A stretch of 64,000 bases of DNA from Neptunomonas phycophila (GTDB lineage Bacteria; Pseudomonadota; Gammaproteobacteria; Pseudomonadales; Balneatricaceae): positions 620,001 to 684,000 of the forward strand of contig NZ_MRCI01000001.1 in NCBI RefSeq assembly GCF_001922575.1, given 5' to 3'. Below are positions 16,965-25,854 of this stretch, one piece after another. Made by a program: the position numbers and the translations under genes. The notes under the pieces were generated by a model. The model ran no database searches. It saw only the letters and a program-made list of their open reading frames with translations, and was not told the origin of the DNA. Each line of letters opens with the position of its first letter. Positions within the stretch are counted from its first letter, which is position 1.

Positions 16965-17065
16965 AAAACCTCGGTTTGGGTGTAAATAATAAAAGCGTGA
17001 AACTGAATATAAACAGTAAGGCTAGGCGTTATTTGGTATTGGAGTTAAAGGTTTTAAAATTATAG

Positions 17066-17081
17066 TGTAATGTACATTACA
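17066..17081. promoter_or_regulatory. Palindromic operator between exporter and TetR gene
   Basis: TGTAATGTACATTACA is a perfect 16-bp palindrome in the divergent spacer, 101 bases from the exporter start and 100 bases from the regulator start. A second, weaker inverted repeat (AACAATC-N4-GATTGTT) lies at 17103-17120. Position and symmetry fit a TetR dimer site controlling both genes. Confidence 0.6.
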
Positions 17082-17181
17082 TTTTGGTTGATATCTATCG
17101 TAAACAATCAACAGATTGTTGTTAAAGAGGGTGTACAATTATTGTCGAATGCATTTTTCGATGAGCTAACAACAATAATCA

Positions 17182-17832
17182 ATGATGAATAATACTCGAA
17201 TGAGAGATGACAGTACCGTTGCAATAGGTCTAACGCCTAAAGGGCAAGAGCGTCAACGTAAAATACTAGAAGCGGCTAGAGATGTGTTTTTGGAACAGGG
17301 ATTCGAGCGCGCGAGTATTCACCAGATCATGCAGCGTGCTGGTGGGTCGATTAGCACTTTGTATCGGTTATATGGTAACAAGCTGGGCTTGTTTGAAGCA
17401 ATGATAATGCAATCGACCAGTGACTTATTTCCTATCACAGATGAATCGGATATTTGGACCGATAATGTTGAGGAATCCTTGCTGCAGTTTGGGCAGGTGT
17501 TGCTTGAGGTGCTAGGCCAGACAGAAGCTCGCTCTATTCGTCGTATTGCTTTATCGGTGAGTAGTGCCGATAGTGAAGCTATACGTAAAGTATTTTATGA
17601 ACAAGGACCTCGACGTGTTCAGCGGCTGCTTGCCGCTTATTTAACTCGTCAAAAGTTGTTGGGTAAGGTAAATGTCGTGGATGTGGATATTGCTTCGGCT
17701 CAGTTTATTGAAATGGTCAAGTCGCCTTGGTACCACAAAGCGGAGTTTGGGTTTCCAATTGAGTCGGGGGAGCCTGAACGATCTTTGCAGCAAGCGGTGG
17801 TTATGTTTATGCAAGGAGTGGTCGTTAATTAA
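17182..17832 (+). CDS. TetR/AcrR-family transcriptional regulator
   Basis: A 216-residue repressor with an N-terminal helix-turn-helix (residues ~22-66: RQRKILEAARDVFLEQGFE, ASIHQIMQRAGGSISTLYRLYGNKLGLF). The C-terminal all-helical ligand domain resembles the AefR/TetR-C14 type (ARSIRRIALSV). It diverges from the Bcr/CflA exporter, which it likely represses. No ribosome site is evident before the twin ATGs at 17182 and 17185. A bidirectional terminator lies between it and the convergent hydrolase gene. Confidence 0.85.
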   Translation: MMNNTRMRDDSTVAIGLTPKGQERQRKILEAARDVFLEQGFERASIHQIMQRAGGSISTLYRLYGNKLGLFEAMIMQSTSDLFPITDESDIWTDNVEESLLQFGQVLLEVLGQTEARSIRRIALSVSSADSEAIRKVFYEQGPRRVQRLLAAYLTRQKLLGKVNVVDVDIASAQFIEMVKSPWYHKAEFGFPIESGEPERSLQQAVVMFMQGVVVN

Positions 17833-17837
17833 TAAAT

Positions 17838-17870
17838 AAAGCCATATGCACTTGCGTGCCATATGGCTTT
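17838..17870. terminator. Bidirectional terminator between convergent genes
   Basis: An 11-bp perfect stem (AAAGCCATATG at 17838-17848, CATATGGCTTT at 17860-17870) with A/T tracts on both sides serves the TetR gene (plus) and the GH32 gene (minus). Confidence 0.7.
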
Positions 17871-17906
17871 CTCTCGGTATAAGTCAATAATAGCCTTCAA
17901 GCGCTA

Positions 17907-19340
17907 TTAAATAGTTACCATTGAGTACGTTGTGTTCAATTGCTCTGTATGTGAGACAAATGAGCTGAACGTTGTATTAGGGAAAACAAGGGAAGTCATT
18001 ACCCTTTCCCCGTCGAAGAAGAACACTTCGATAATCGACTGGTCGATATAAATGTCTGCACTTAATGTGTCAGTTTCAGCCATTTCTTTGCTTAGATTCG
18101 CTACTACCAGTTGGTCATAAAGGTCATGGAAGTGCTCTGGCTTTAAAGCGCTGCGATCTAGGCTGAAGGTTTTAGACGAGCTGTCCCAATTAAAGATGGC
18201 CGATTGGCTTGCTCCTGCTTTTACTTCAAAGTTGGCTGAAGACTGGTTTGCATTTGGCAAGTGCACAGATAGCTTATGAACCGTACCCACAGCCGTAGAT
18301 AATGTTAGAGTATTCTCTGAGGCTGTGCTTGTGTGAGTAAAGTGGTCGCTGACGGCACTGATGGGTTGTTGTGCTAGTGCAATTTCGTTAGCTTTTTTAA
18401 GTAAGCTTAATTCTCGAGGCAGTGACATAGTACCGCGCCAGCCGTCATTTGGAATGAGGTTGGCATATGGCCAATGGTTTGCCCATGCTAGCCATATAGG
18501 CTTGTCCGATTCAGATTTTGCTTCAAAGAAGCTTTGCGCTGCATAAAAATCATAGCCATCGTCTACTACATTGACTCGGTCGTCTTGGTGCGTTTCTTTA
18601 AAGGTGTGTCCATCGAACTCACCAATAAAGTATTGCATAGGGGGAAATGGCTTCTCTTGACTAGATACGCAGCTGATAAACAGTACCCAGTAGGAGGTTC
18701 CGTATTGATCTTGTAGCTGCATTAAATCAGGACATTCCCAAACAAGGCTGTCATTGTGTTGATCCTTTCCAAAAACTCCGGCACCTTCCCATGTGAGCAG
18801 GTCAAGAGATTTATAAAAATTAACTTGCTGTCCTGCTACTGCGATGAGAATCCAGTGGCCTGATTCCTCGTGGTAAATGACCTTCGGGTCACGGAAATCA
18901 GGGATGCCTGGGTTTGTAATAACAGGATTTTTTTCATACTTCTCCCAAGTGAAGCCATTATCCTTACTAAAAGCGATGCATTGTTGCTGCAATGGCCCTA
19001 AAGGAGCCTCTCGCTCTAAATGTGAGGTGTAAAAAGCTATAAGGCCTTTGTCGTCATTGAATAAGCCACTCACATTATGCTTATCGTTCACAGCTGAGCC
19101 TGAAAAAATAGCGCCCAGTGAGCTATCTGGGTACAAAGCTATATCGTGTTGAGACCACTTGATTAAGTCTGGGCTAGTCGCATGACCCCAATGCATAGGC
19201 CCCCACTTGATATCATCCGGGTAATATTGGAAAAAAAGATGGTAGAGGCCTTGATGATAGATGCAGCCATTTGGGTCGTTAATCCAACTGGTTTCAGGAG
19301 TAAAGTGGATGCTTGGTCGGTACGGAGCCGGTAGTGTCAT
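17907..19340 (-). CDS. Glycoside hydrolase family 32 beta-fructosidase
   Basis: A 477-residue GH32 enzyme with a five-bladed propeller and C-terminal beta sandwich. The nucleophile is Asp22 in SWINDPNG, the transition-state stabiliser is in FRDPK, and the acid/base Glu is in VWECPDL. It has no signal peptide, so it acts in the cytoplasm on sucrose or short fructo-oligosaccharides brought in by the adjacent ABC importer. I chose the ATG at 19340 (AGGA 9 bases upstream); a TTG two codons earlier is also open. It diverges from the LacI gene, with two operators in the shared promoter region. No PTS or sugar kinase gene accompanies it, so whether the natural substrate is free or phosphorylated is not shown; an ABC route favours free sugar. 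Confidence 0.88.
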   Translation of the reverse strand: MTLPAPYRPSIHFTPETSWINDPNGCIYHQGLYHLFFQYYPDDIKWGPMHWGHATSPDLIKWSQHDIALYPDSSLGAIFSGSAVNDKHNVSGLFNDDKGLIAFYTSHLEREAPLGPLQQQCIAFSKDNGFTWEKYEKNPVITNPGIPDFRDPKVIYHEESGHWILIAVAGQQVNFYKSLDLLTWEGAGVFGKDQHNDSLVWECPDLMQLQDQYGTSYWVLFISCVSSQEKPFPPMQYFIGEFDGHTFKETHQDDRVNVVDDGYDFYAAQSFFEAKSESDKPIWLAWANHWPYANLIPNDGWRGTMSLPRELSLLKKANEIALAQQPISAVSDHFTHTSTASENTLTLSTAVGTVHKLSVHLPNANQSSANFEVKAGASQSAIFNWDSSSKTFSLDRSALKPEHFHDLYDQLVVANLSKEMAETDTLSADIYIDQSIIEVFFFDGERVMTSLVFPNTTFSSFVSHTEQLNTTYSMVTI

Positions 19341-19424
19341 TATCAAGGTTCCTTTGAGGCCTTTATTATTAGAAAAAAACGGATGTCTAGTGGCTCAAAA
19401 TGGGTTGCTGCATTGAAAAAGCCT

Positions 19425-19438
19425 TGACATCGATGTCA
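19425..19438. promoter_or_regulatory. LacI-family operator O1
   Basis: Perfect 14-bp palindrome TGACATCGATGTCA overlapping the plus-strand -35 box. It is identical to two other copies flanking this regulator gene; the central CG is typical of LacI/GalR operators. Confidence 0.8.
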
Positions 19439-19450
19439 TCCTATCTAAAA

Positions 19451-19464
19451 TGACATCGATGTCA
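19451..19464. promoter_or_regulatory. LacI-family operator O2
   Basis: Second identical palindrome TGACATCGATGTCA, 26 bases centre to centre from the first, overlapping the minus-strand -35 box and the start of the repressor leader. Confidence 0.8.
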
Positions 19465-19484
19465 AAGTATAAATAGAAAAAAAT

Positions 19485-20531
19485 ATGGCAACCATATACG
19501 ACGTAGCAAAACATGCAGGAGTCTCTCCCAAAACTGTCTCACGGGTGCTAAACCATAGTGAATCAGTAGCGGAATCAACTCGTATAAAAGTTGAAGCGTC
19601 CGCTTCTGCTCTGGGTTATGTACGTAATAGCGCGGCAAGTTCAATGCGTTCAAAGCAATCAGGGTTGATAGGCTTGATTACGGGCGCGATCTCTCTAAAT
19701 ACTATGCACTCATCTACCGCTGCGGGTCTGCCAGATATTTTCATTATTCAGGGGATTCAGAAAGTCATCCAGGGCAGCGGAAAAACCTTGCTCATCGCAG
19801 ACACTGGGGGAGATCGTAGTCGTATTCCAGGCTTAATTCAGACGTTTTTAGAGCATCGTGTCGAAGGAGTGCTCTACGTAGCAGACCACCATCAAAATGT
19901 TGAGCTAGACATACCCAAAGAACAAATGAACTTGGTACTCGTCAATTGCTTTGATCAATATAACACGCCTTGTGTGGTACCGGATGACTGCGAAGGGCAA
20001 TGTAGCGTGGTCAGTAAACTGATCAGTGAAGGGCATACTCGAATAGCGTACATCACATTAAGTGATCATATGGTCGCAACTCAGTTACGAAAAGAAGGTT
20101 ATAAGAAAGCCTTGGCTGCAGCGAATATTGAGTTTGATGAAAACTTGGTTAGCCCAGGAGAACAAGTACAAAGCCATATTACCGAAAGCTACTTAGAACA
20201 GGTCTTGGATAAGCTGTTTGCGCTTCCTTCACCGCCAACGGCAATTTGTTGCGGTAACGATAAGATGGCGTTGGTTTTATATGGAGTGTTGCGCAGTCGA
20301 GGTATAGAGGTTCCTCAAGATGTATCAGTGGTCGGTTACGATAACTATCGCGAAATTGCTGAGAGCGTATCGCCCGAATTGTCCACCATGAACCTTCCAT
20401 ATTTTGAAATGGGTCAGTTGGCGGCTGAGCAAATCCTCAAACTAATTAAAGGTGAATCTTTAGGCTCTGAGCTGAAAAAACGTGTAGGTAGTCGTTATGT
20501 TTGGCGAAGGTCAACCAAATTAATCCGTTAA
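19485..20531 (+). CDS. LacI-family repressor of the fructoside genes
   Basis: A 348-residue regulator: an N-terminal helix-turn-helix (TIYDVAKHAGVSPKTVSRVLN), hinge helix (SAASSMRSKQSG) and a periplasmic-binding-protein-like sensor domain with the VVGYDNYREIA motif. It sits between a GH32 hydrolase and an ABC sugar importer and is flanked by three identical operators, so it very likely represses both units until a fructoside or its product binds. The ATG has no strong ribosome site (A-rich leader only), suggesting low-level synthesis. Confidence 0.9.
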   Translation: MATIYDVAKHAGVSPKTVSRVLNHSESVAESTRIKVEASASALGYVRNSAASSMRSKQSGLIGLITGAISLNTMHSSTAAGLPDIFIIQGIQKVIQGSGKTLLIADTGGDRSRIPGLIQTFLEHRVEGVLYVADHHQNVELDIPKEQMNLVLVNCFDQYNTPCVVPDDCEGQCSVVSKLISEGHTRIAYITLSDHMVATQLRKEGYKKALAAANIEFDENLVSPGEQVQSHITESYLEQVLDKLFALPSPPTAICCGNDKMALVLYGVLRSRGIEVPQDVSVVGYDNYREIAESVSPELSTMNLPYFEMGQLAAEQILKLIKGESLGSELKKRVGSRYVWRRSTKLIR

Positions 20532-20574
20532 CAAAATAGCTCGGATAAGCGGAAATTGATTTTTGTAACTTAAA

Positions 20575-20588
20575 TGACATCGATGTCA
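20575..20588. promoter_or_regulatory. LacI-family operator O3 before the importer genes
   Basis: Third copy of TGACATCGATGTCA (with A and T flanks extending it to 16 bp), centred about 48 bases before the ATG of the solute-binding protein. It places the importer under the same repressor. Confidence 0.8.
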
Positions 20589-20629
20589 TTTAGATGATCG
20601 CATGATCATGGACTATAGGAATGTAAAAA

Positions 20630-21904
20630 ATGAGAATAAAAATGAAAAAAACATTACAAGCAATCTCTTATACATTAATTGCTAGCCCATTTTTAAGCGG
20701 TGCTGCTTTAGCTGCTACCGATTTGTCTTTGTGGTACCACGGCGCGGGTAATCCAGCGGAGGCCAAAGTCATTAACCAAATTGTTGCTGATTTCAACGAA
20801 AGTCAGACTGATTGGCGTGTTGTGATGCAGAGCTTTCCACAGGAATCTTATAATGATTCGGTAATAGCGTCAGCTTTGGCTGGTAACCTGCCAGATATTC
20901 TAGATGTCGATGGCCCAGTGATGCCTAATTGGGCTTGGGCGGGGTACATGCAGCCGCTTTCTATTGATGAAAAGCGAATAGAGGGCTTCTTGCCGGGCAC
21001 AAAAGGATATTGGGATGGCAAGCTATATTCGATTGGTTTGTGGGATGCAGCTGTTGCGATGGTTACTCGCCGTTCTACATTAGAAAAGCATGACATCCGG
21101 ATACCCACGTTAGAGCAGCCATGGACTAAAGAAGAGTTTGATCAGATTCTGGCTAAACTTAAAGCAACTGGTGAATACGACTTTCCGTTAGATCTAGGGA
21201 TGGCATGGAAAGGGGAATGGTACCCGTATGCATTCAGCCCGTTATTGCAAAGTTTTGGCGGTGATATTATTGATCGCACGACCTATGCTTCGTCGGAAGG
21301 CGTACTCAATGGAGATGAGGCAATTGCATTTGGCGAGTGGTGGCAGAACTTATTTGCAGAGGGCCTGGCGCCGGGAACGTCTCAAGATGCGGCAGACCGT
21401 GATACGGGCTTGGCCGATGGCAAATATGCAATTTCGTGGAATGGCAACTGGGCGGCTTTAAATGCGCTTAAAGCACACGATGATACTCTTTTCTTACCAG
21501 CCCCTGATTTTGGTAACGGTCCTAAAATCGGTGCAGCTAGCTGGCAGTTTGGCGTTTCTTCCTCCAGTAAATACCCCGAGGCGGCTTCGCAATTTATTGA
21601 ATTCGCGCTGCAAGATAAATACTTAACAGCGTTTTCTAACGGCATGGGTCTAATTCCGCCTACGAAAGAAGCCGCAGCGGCCAGTGAGCATTATGCAGAC
21701 GGCGGCGCTATGGCGGTGTTTTATGAACTATCTGAAAAGCAAGCCGTCGTGCGTCCTGTAACCCCTGGCTATGTTGTGGCAGCTAAAGTATTTGAAAAAG
21801 CATTGGCCGACATCGCTGACGGTGCGGATGTTGCTGATACGCTTGATAGTGCCGCTGATGAAATCAGTGATGATGTTCAAAAAAACGCAGGCTACGGCCA
21901 CTAA
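20630..21904 (+). CDS. ABC sugar importer, solute-binding protein
   Basis: A 424-residue extracellular-binding protein of the carbohydrate (CUT1, family 1) type. The signal peptide ends at ALA (about residue 28). The mature chain begins TDLSLWYHGAGN and contains the DILDVDGPVMPNWAWAGYMQPL and GKYAISWNGNWAALNALK segments typical of oligosaccharide binders. It delivers sugar to the two permeases downstream; with the GH32 gene as neighbour, sucrose or a fructo-oligosaccharide is the likely ligand. Ribosome site AGGA 9 bases before the ATG. An operator lies upstream and a stable hairpin follows the gene. Confidence 0.88.
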   Translation: MRIKMKKTLQAISYTLIASPFLSGAALAATDLSLWYHGAGNPAEAKVINQIVADFNESQTDWRVVMQSFPQESYNDSVIASALAGNLPDILDVDGPVMPNWAWAGYMQPLSIDEKRIEGFLPGTKGYWDGKLYSIGLWDAAVAMVTRRSTLEKHDIRIPTLEQPWTKEEFDQILAKLKATGEYDFPLDLGMAWKGEWYPYAFSPLLQSFGGDIIDRTTYASSEGVLNGDEAIAFGEWWQNLFAEGLAPGTSQDAADRDTGLADGKYAISWNGNWAALNALKAHDDTLFLPAPDFGNGPKIGAASWQFGVSSSSKYPEAASQFIEFALQDKYLTAFSNGMGLIPPTKEAAAASEHYADGGAMAVFYELSEKQAVVRPVTPGYVVAAKVFEKALADIADGADVADTLDSAADEISDDVQKNAGYGH

Positions 21905-21910
21905 GTAATA

Positions 21911-21930
21911 AAGCCTGCGAAAGCAGGCTT
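21911..21930 (+). other. Intercistronic hairpin after binding-protein gene
   Basis: AAGCCTGC-GAAA-GCAGGCTT: an 8-bp stem closed by a GNRA tetraloop, with no T-run. It lies between the binding protein and first permease, where such structures protect the upstream mRNA end or partly terminate, giving excess binding protein. Confidence 0.6.
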
Positions 21931-21979
21931 CTCTCGTCTGATATTTGGCTACATAAAGCCGCTATGAATGGAAAAGCAC

Positions 21980-23062
21980 ATGGCTAATCAAGGCTCCCGC
22001 TTAACTCGTCAAAACCTACATGGGTGGCTGTTTGCCCTCCCAGGTTTTGGTTTGATGGTGATGTTTGTTGTCATCCCTTTTATTTTTGCGATCGTTTTCT
22101 CGCTAACAAATCAGCGTTTAATTTCTCCTAACCCTACTGAATTCATAGGTGTAGAAAATTATTCAAACCTTTTAGGATTAGGCGGATTAGTCATTGAGCC
22201 TATAAAGGACGATGAAGGCCGCTGGGTGCTTGATTCAAAAGGTGAGTACAAATATCCCCGTACCAGAAAGTTCACGCGTAACAATCCTGATCATCCGGAT
22301 ATCCAAGGGATGAAAGAGTGGTTTTCTTGGCAGTGGGATCATAAAAAAGTAGTTGTTCTGGCCAGTGACCCGGTCTTTATGAAAGCGTTGGTTAATACAT
22401 TAACCTTTGTTGCTGTAGTTGCACCAATCCAGAGTCTCATAGCTTTGTGTCTAGCGCTATTGATCAATCAACGCCTGCGCGGAATTAATATTTTCCGAAC
22501 TATTTATTTCATGCCCGTGGTAGTTTCTATTGTTGTCGTTTCCCTTCTATGGCGGTTTATATACGACGGTCAAAATGGCCTCTTGAACTCGGTATTAGCG
22601 AGTTTGACCTTTAATCATTTCGAACCGGTAGATTGGCTGGGGAATCCCGATACGGCACTGGGCTCAATTATGGTGATGTCTATTTGGCAAGCCGTGGGCT
22701 TTCATATGGTGATTTGGCTGTCTGGCCTGCAAACAATCTCCCCAACTTTATACGAAGCCGCAAAAATAGAAGGAGCTTCGTCCTGGCAAACCTTCCGTTA
22801 TGTGACTTGGCCAGGGCTTCGTAATACGGCCATATTGGTTGGCATTGTTATCACGATGCAAGCGTTTGCTCTATTTGCACAAATTGATGTAATGACAAAC
22901 GGCGGTCCATTAGATAGTACACAAACGATTGTGTTCCAAGCAGTAGAGCGTGGTTACGGTAAACAAGATATCTCAGGAGGTTCAACCTTGTCTGTCGTGT
23001 TGTTCGTTATCGTTTTGTCCATCTCACTTCTGCAACGCTTTCTGACTCGGGAGAAAAACTAA
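21980..23062 (+). CDS. ABC sugar importer, permease (MalF type)
   Basis: A 360-residue CUT1 inner-membrane permease with the cytoplasmic coupling motif EAAKIEGASSWQTFRYVTWP. Between the first and second membrane helices is a hydrophilic stretch of about 80 residues (from FIGVENYSN to VFMKAL), which would face the periplasm and is reminiscent of, but much shorter than, the MalF P2 loop. The ATG at 21980 is preceded by GGAAAAG; an ATG at 21968 would add 4 residues. The stop overlaps the ATG of the next permease, as expected for a coupled pair. Confidence 0.88.
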   Translation: MANQGSRLTRQNLHGWLFALPGFGLMVMFVVIPFIFAIVFSLTNQRLISPNPTEFIGVENYSNLLGLGGLVIEPIKDDEGRWVLDSKGEYKYPRTRKFTRNNPDHPDIQGMKEWFSWQWDHKKVVVLASDPVFMKALVNTLTFVAVVAPIQSLIALCLALLINQRLRGINIFRTIYFMPVVVSIVVVSLLWRFIYDGQNGLLNSVLASLTFNHFEPVDWLGNPDTALGSIMVMSIWQAVGFHMVIWLSGLQTISPTLYEAAKIEGASSWQTFRYVTWPGLRNTAILVGIVITMQAFALFAQIDVMTNGGPLDSTQTIVFQAVERGYGKQDISGGSTLSVVLFVIVLSISLLQRFLTREKN

Positions 23063-23940
23063 TGGCTACACTTGCTGGGGATAACTATCGCCTAAGGTTA
23101 GCGCTACGATATGCGGTGCTTATCCTAATCGCTATCATCTTCATTTTTCCATTAATCTTTATGATTGTGTCGTCATTAAAACCTGACGTGCAGCTCTTGC
23201 AAGATACATCATCGTTACGGGCTTTTTTACCTGTTGGTGATATCAGTTTTGATAACTATAAAAATGCTTCTGAACGGGCGCCCATTGGCTTGTTCATGTT
23301 TAATTCAGTGCTTGTTACGGGGATAACTGTTTTATTAAGCCTGTTCTTTTGCTCATTAGCGGCTTTTTCGTTTACGTTTTTGAGCTGGAGAGGGCGAGAG
23401 GTTCAGTTGTCCATCATCATCGCGACGTTGATTATTCCTTTTGAAACGATTGCTATTCCTATGCTCTTGCTGGTGTCTAAGCTTCCTTGGTTATCGATGG
23501 ATGGTGTTGAGTGGGGGTGGTTAAACAGTTATCACGTTCAGATTATTCCATTTATCGCGGACGGTCTGACTATCTTTTTGTTCGTTCAATATTTCAAAGA
23601 TCTGCCCAAAGAACTCATTGAAGCGGCGCGTGTAGAAGGGGCAAGTTGGTGGCAAATTTACCGCTCAATCATTATCCCGTTATCAGGCCCTGTGATTGCT
23701 ACCGCCGCTATTTTGAAGTTCTTGGCCATGTATAACCAATATCTATGGCCAATCATGGTGACACAAGAGGAACAATATCGTCCTGTTTTGGTGGGGTTGC
23801 AGTATTTCTTCCAGCTGAACACCGCTTGGGGAGAGGTGATGGCGTACTTGACGTTAATAACTTTGCCAGTATTGGCTTTTTATTTAGTGCTACAGAGGTC
23901 CTTTATCGCATCTATAGCATCCACAGGAGTGAAGGGGTAG
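23062..23940 (+). CDS. ABC sugar importer, permease (MalG type)
   Basis: A 292-residue second CUT1 permease with six membrane helices and the EAA loop ELIEAARVEGASWWQIYRSIIIP. The start codon overlaps the stop of the first permease, so the two subunits are made in equal amounts. It pairs with the MalF-type subunit to form the channel energised by the ATPase at 24004. Confidence 0.9.
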   Translation: MATLAGDNYRLRLALRYAVLILIAIIFIFPLIFMIVSSLKPDVQLLQDTSSLRAFLPVGDISFDNYKNASERAPIGLFMFNSVLVTGITVLLSLFFCSLAAFSFTFLSWRGREVQLSIIIATLIIPFETIAIPMLLLVSKLPWLSMDGVEWGWLNSYHVQIIPFIADGLTIFLFVQYFKDLPKELIEAARVEGASWWQIYRSIIIPLSGPVIATAAILKFLAMYNQYLWPIMVTQEEQYRPVLVGLQYFFQLNTAWGEVMAYLTLITLPVLAFYLVLQRSFIASIASTGVKG

Positions 23941-24003
23941 CGGCAATTGTAGACATAGATCACCTCGCTCCTCTTAGACGTTATTTATAAAGGTTTAGTA
24001 GAA

Positions 24004-25071
24004 ATGGCACATGTAAATTTATCCTCAATACAAAAAAGTTATGGGTCGGCTAACGTCATTAAAGGCGTTGATATTGAAATTAATGACGGTGAATTCGTTG
24101 TGTTTGTTGGGCCATCTGGATGTGGAAAATCGACACTCTTACGCATGATAGCGGGTCTGGAAACCATATCCGGCGGTGAATTGTCGATCGACGGCAATGT
24201 GGTTAACAATTTAGAGCCTAAGGACCGTGGCATAGCTATGGTTTTCCAGTCATATGCGATTTTTCCGCATATGACAGTGGGAGAAAACGTAGGCTTTGGT
24301 TTAAAGATTTCTGGAGTCGATGCGAAAGAAACAGAGCAGCGGGTTAATGAAGCAGCTGAAATTTTAAAAATGAAGCATTTGCTTCACCGTCGGCCTAGTC
24401 AGCTGTCGGGTGGGCAGCGCCAGCGTGTTGCCATTGGGCGAGCTATTGTTCGCCATCCAAAAGTGTTTCTTTTTGATGAGCCTTTATCAAATTTAGATGC
24501 GTCACTGCGAATGGATATGCGAATGGAAATAGCAAAACTCCATAAGCAGTTGGGTGCCACTATGATCTATGTGACGCATGATCAGGTTGAGGCAATGACA
24601 TTGGCCGATAAAATCGTTGTGCTCAAAGATGGATTAGTCCAGCAAGTCGGAGCACCGATGGAGCTATTTCACAACCCAGCTAATCGCTTTGTAGCTAGCT
24701 TTTTGGGTTCACCTTCAATGAACTTTATTCCAGTGCAGGTGGCAGATGTTAAAGACGATGCTGTTCTTGTAGAGTCGGATGAATTAAGCCCGGTTTGGAT
24801 TCCGTCCAGAGGAAAATCGTACACAAAAGGACAAAACGTAGAGCTTGGTATTCGCCCTCAATATATTGAGCCGCACCACGAGCGTCATGCTAATTCGTTC
24901 AGCGGGCATATTGTATTGACCGAGCGCCTAGGTACTGAAACCGTTTTGGAAATTAAGCTGCTCAACGGGCAAAGTGTTATCGCTTGTGTCAGCCAAGACG
25001 AAGTTTTTGATATAGGTGAGGAAGCGAGTTTAAGCTTCGATCCAGAGCGTGTGCATATTTTTGCCGAGTAA
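24004..25071 (+). CDS. ABC sugar importer, ATP-binding protein (MalK/UgpC family)
   Basis: A 355-residue ATPase. Walker A GPSGCGKST (~37-45), signature LSGGQRQRVA (~134), Walker B VFLFDEPLSNLDA and a C-terminal OB-fold regulatory domain (from ~235, LGIRPQYIEP). UgpC/MalK subunits often serve several importers; here it is the last gene of the importer operon and is followed by a strong terminator. No regulatory MalT-like partner is present. Confidence 0.9.
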   Translation: MAHVNLSSIQKSYGSANVIKGVDIEINDGEFVVFVGPSGCGKSTLLRMIAGLETISGGELSIDGNVVNNLEPKDRGIAMVFQSYAIFPHMTVGENVGFGLKISGVDAKETEQRVNEAAEILKMKHLLHRRPSQLSGGQRQRVAIGRAIVRHPKVFLFDEPLSNLDASLRMDMRMEIAKLHKQLGATMIYVTHDQVEAMTLADKIVVLKDGLVQQVGAPMELFHNPANRFVASFLGSPSMNFIPVQVADVKDDAVLVESDELSPVWIPSRGKSYTKGQNVELGIRPQYIEPHHERHANSFSGHIVLTERLGTETVLEIKLLNGQSVIACVSQDEVFDIGEEASLSFDPERVHIFAE

Positions 25072-25092
25072 GTAGTCTTGGTAGACTTATTC

Positions 25093-25120
25093 AAAAAGCC
25101 CCTGTTCTAGGGGCTTTTTT
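25093..25120 (+). terminator. Terminator after ABC importer operon
   Basis: An AAAAAGCCCCT / AGGGGCTTTTT stem with a 5-base loop and a T-run. Ends the fructoside importer operon; the flanking A-run allows function on the other strand too. Confidence 0.85.
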
Positions 25121-25258
25121 GTGGGGGCTTGTATGATAGCTGAGGGTGCGCCAAACTTAGCCTGATAGTTCTGTATCATAATGTAAGTAAAAGGCTTTAT
25201 ACATTATTGGGAAACAGCATTATTAGAGAAAATGAAAACCTGTTTAGAGTGTTGACGT

Positions 25259-25837
25259 ATGCTGCTGATGATCGATAATTTTGACTCTTTTACTTTTAAT
25301 ATCGCGCATTATTTATCAGAACTGGGTGCCGATGTCAGGGTACAACGCAACAACGAGCTAACTTTAGACGATGTTGAGCGGCTAGCTCCCTCTCATCTAG
25401 TTATTTCCCCTGGCCCTTGTACCCCTGACGACGCAGGTATTTCTCTTGCAGCTATCGAATATTTTGCCGGCAAAATTCCGATTTTAGGTGTCTGTTTAGG
25501 TCATCAGAGCATTGGACAAGTATTTGGTGGTAAGATAATTCGCGCACGCCAAGTTATGCATGGGAAAAACTCACCCATCTTTCATCGAAATTCGGGAGTG
25601 TTTGCGGGGTTGCCAAACCCAGTGGATGTTACGCGTTATCATTCGCTGGTGGTTGATAAAACCTGTTTGCCTGACTGTCTAGAAATAACGGCTTGGACTC
25701 AAAAGGATAATGGCGAGCTGGATGAAATCATGGGGTTTCGTCATCGCACGCTTGATGTAGAAGGCGTGCAGTTTCACCCCGAGGCCGTCTTAACGCAAGA
25801 AGGCCATGCTGTTTTTAAAAATTTTTTAACGCGCTGA
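25259..25837 (+). CDS. trpG: Anthranilate synthase component II (glutamine amidotransferase)
   Basis: A 192-residue class I amidotransferase: oxyanion segment [12 protein letters not shown], nucleophile cysteine in [11 protein letters not shown], and the His-Glu pair in [10 protein letters not shown]. It supplies ammonia to TrpE for anthranilate, and in many gammaproteobacteria the same protein also serves PabB. trpE is not in the window; gene order trpG-trpD-trpC with trpE elsewhere is common in pseudomonad-like genomes. The TGA overlaps a possible ATG of the trpD frame. No TrpR box or leader peptide is visible upstream. Confidence 0.92.
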   Translation: MLLMIDNFDSFTFNIAHYLSELGADVRVQRNNELTLDDVERLAPSHLVISPGPCTPDDAGISLAAIEYFAGKIPILGVCLGHQSIGQVFGGKIIRARQVMHGKNSPIFHRNSGVFAGLPNPVDVTRYHSLVVDKTCLPDCLEITAWTQKDNGELDEIMGFRHRTLDVEGVQFHPEAVLTQEGHAVFKNFLTR

Positions 25838-25854
25838 TGTTAGACGGAGCAACA

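Larger units (their letters stand above)
19424..19465. promoter_or_regulatory. Divergent overlapping promoters, lacI-type gene / GH32 gene
   Basis: Plus strand: TTGACA (19424-19429), 16 bases, TAAAAT (19446-19451). Minus strand: TTGACA (19460-19465), 16 bases, TAGGAT (19438-19443). Each -35 box is part of one of the two palindromic operators, so repressor binding would block both directions at once and autoregulate the repressor. Confidence 0.7.
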
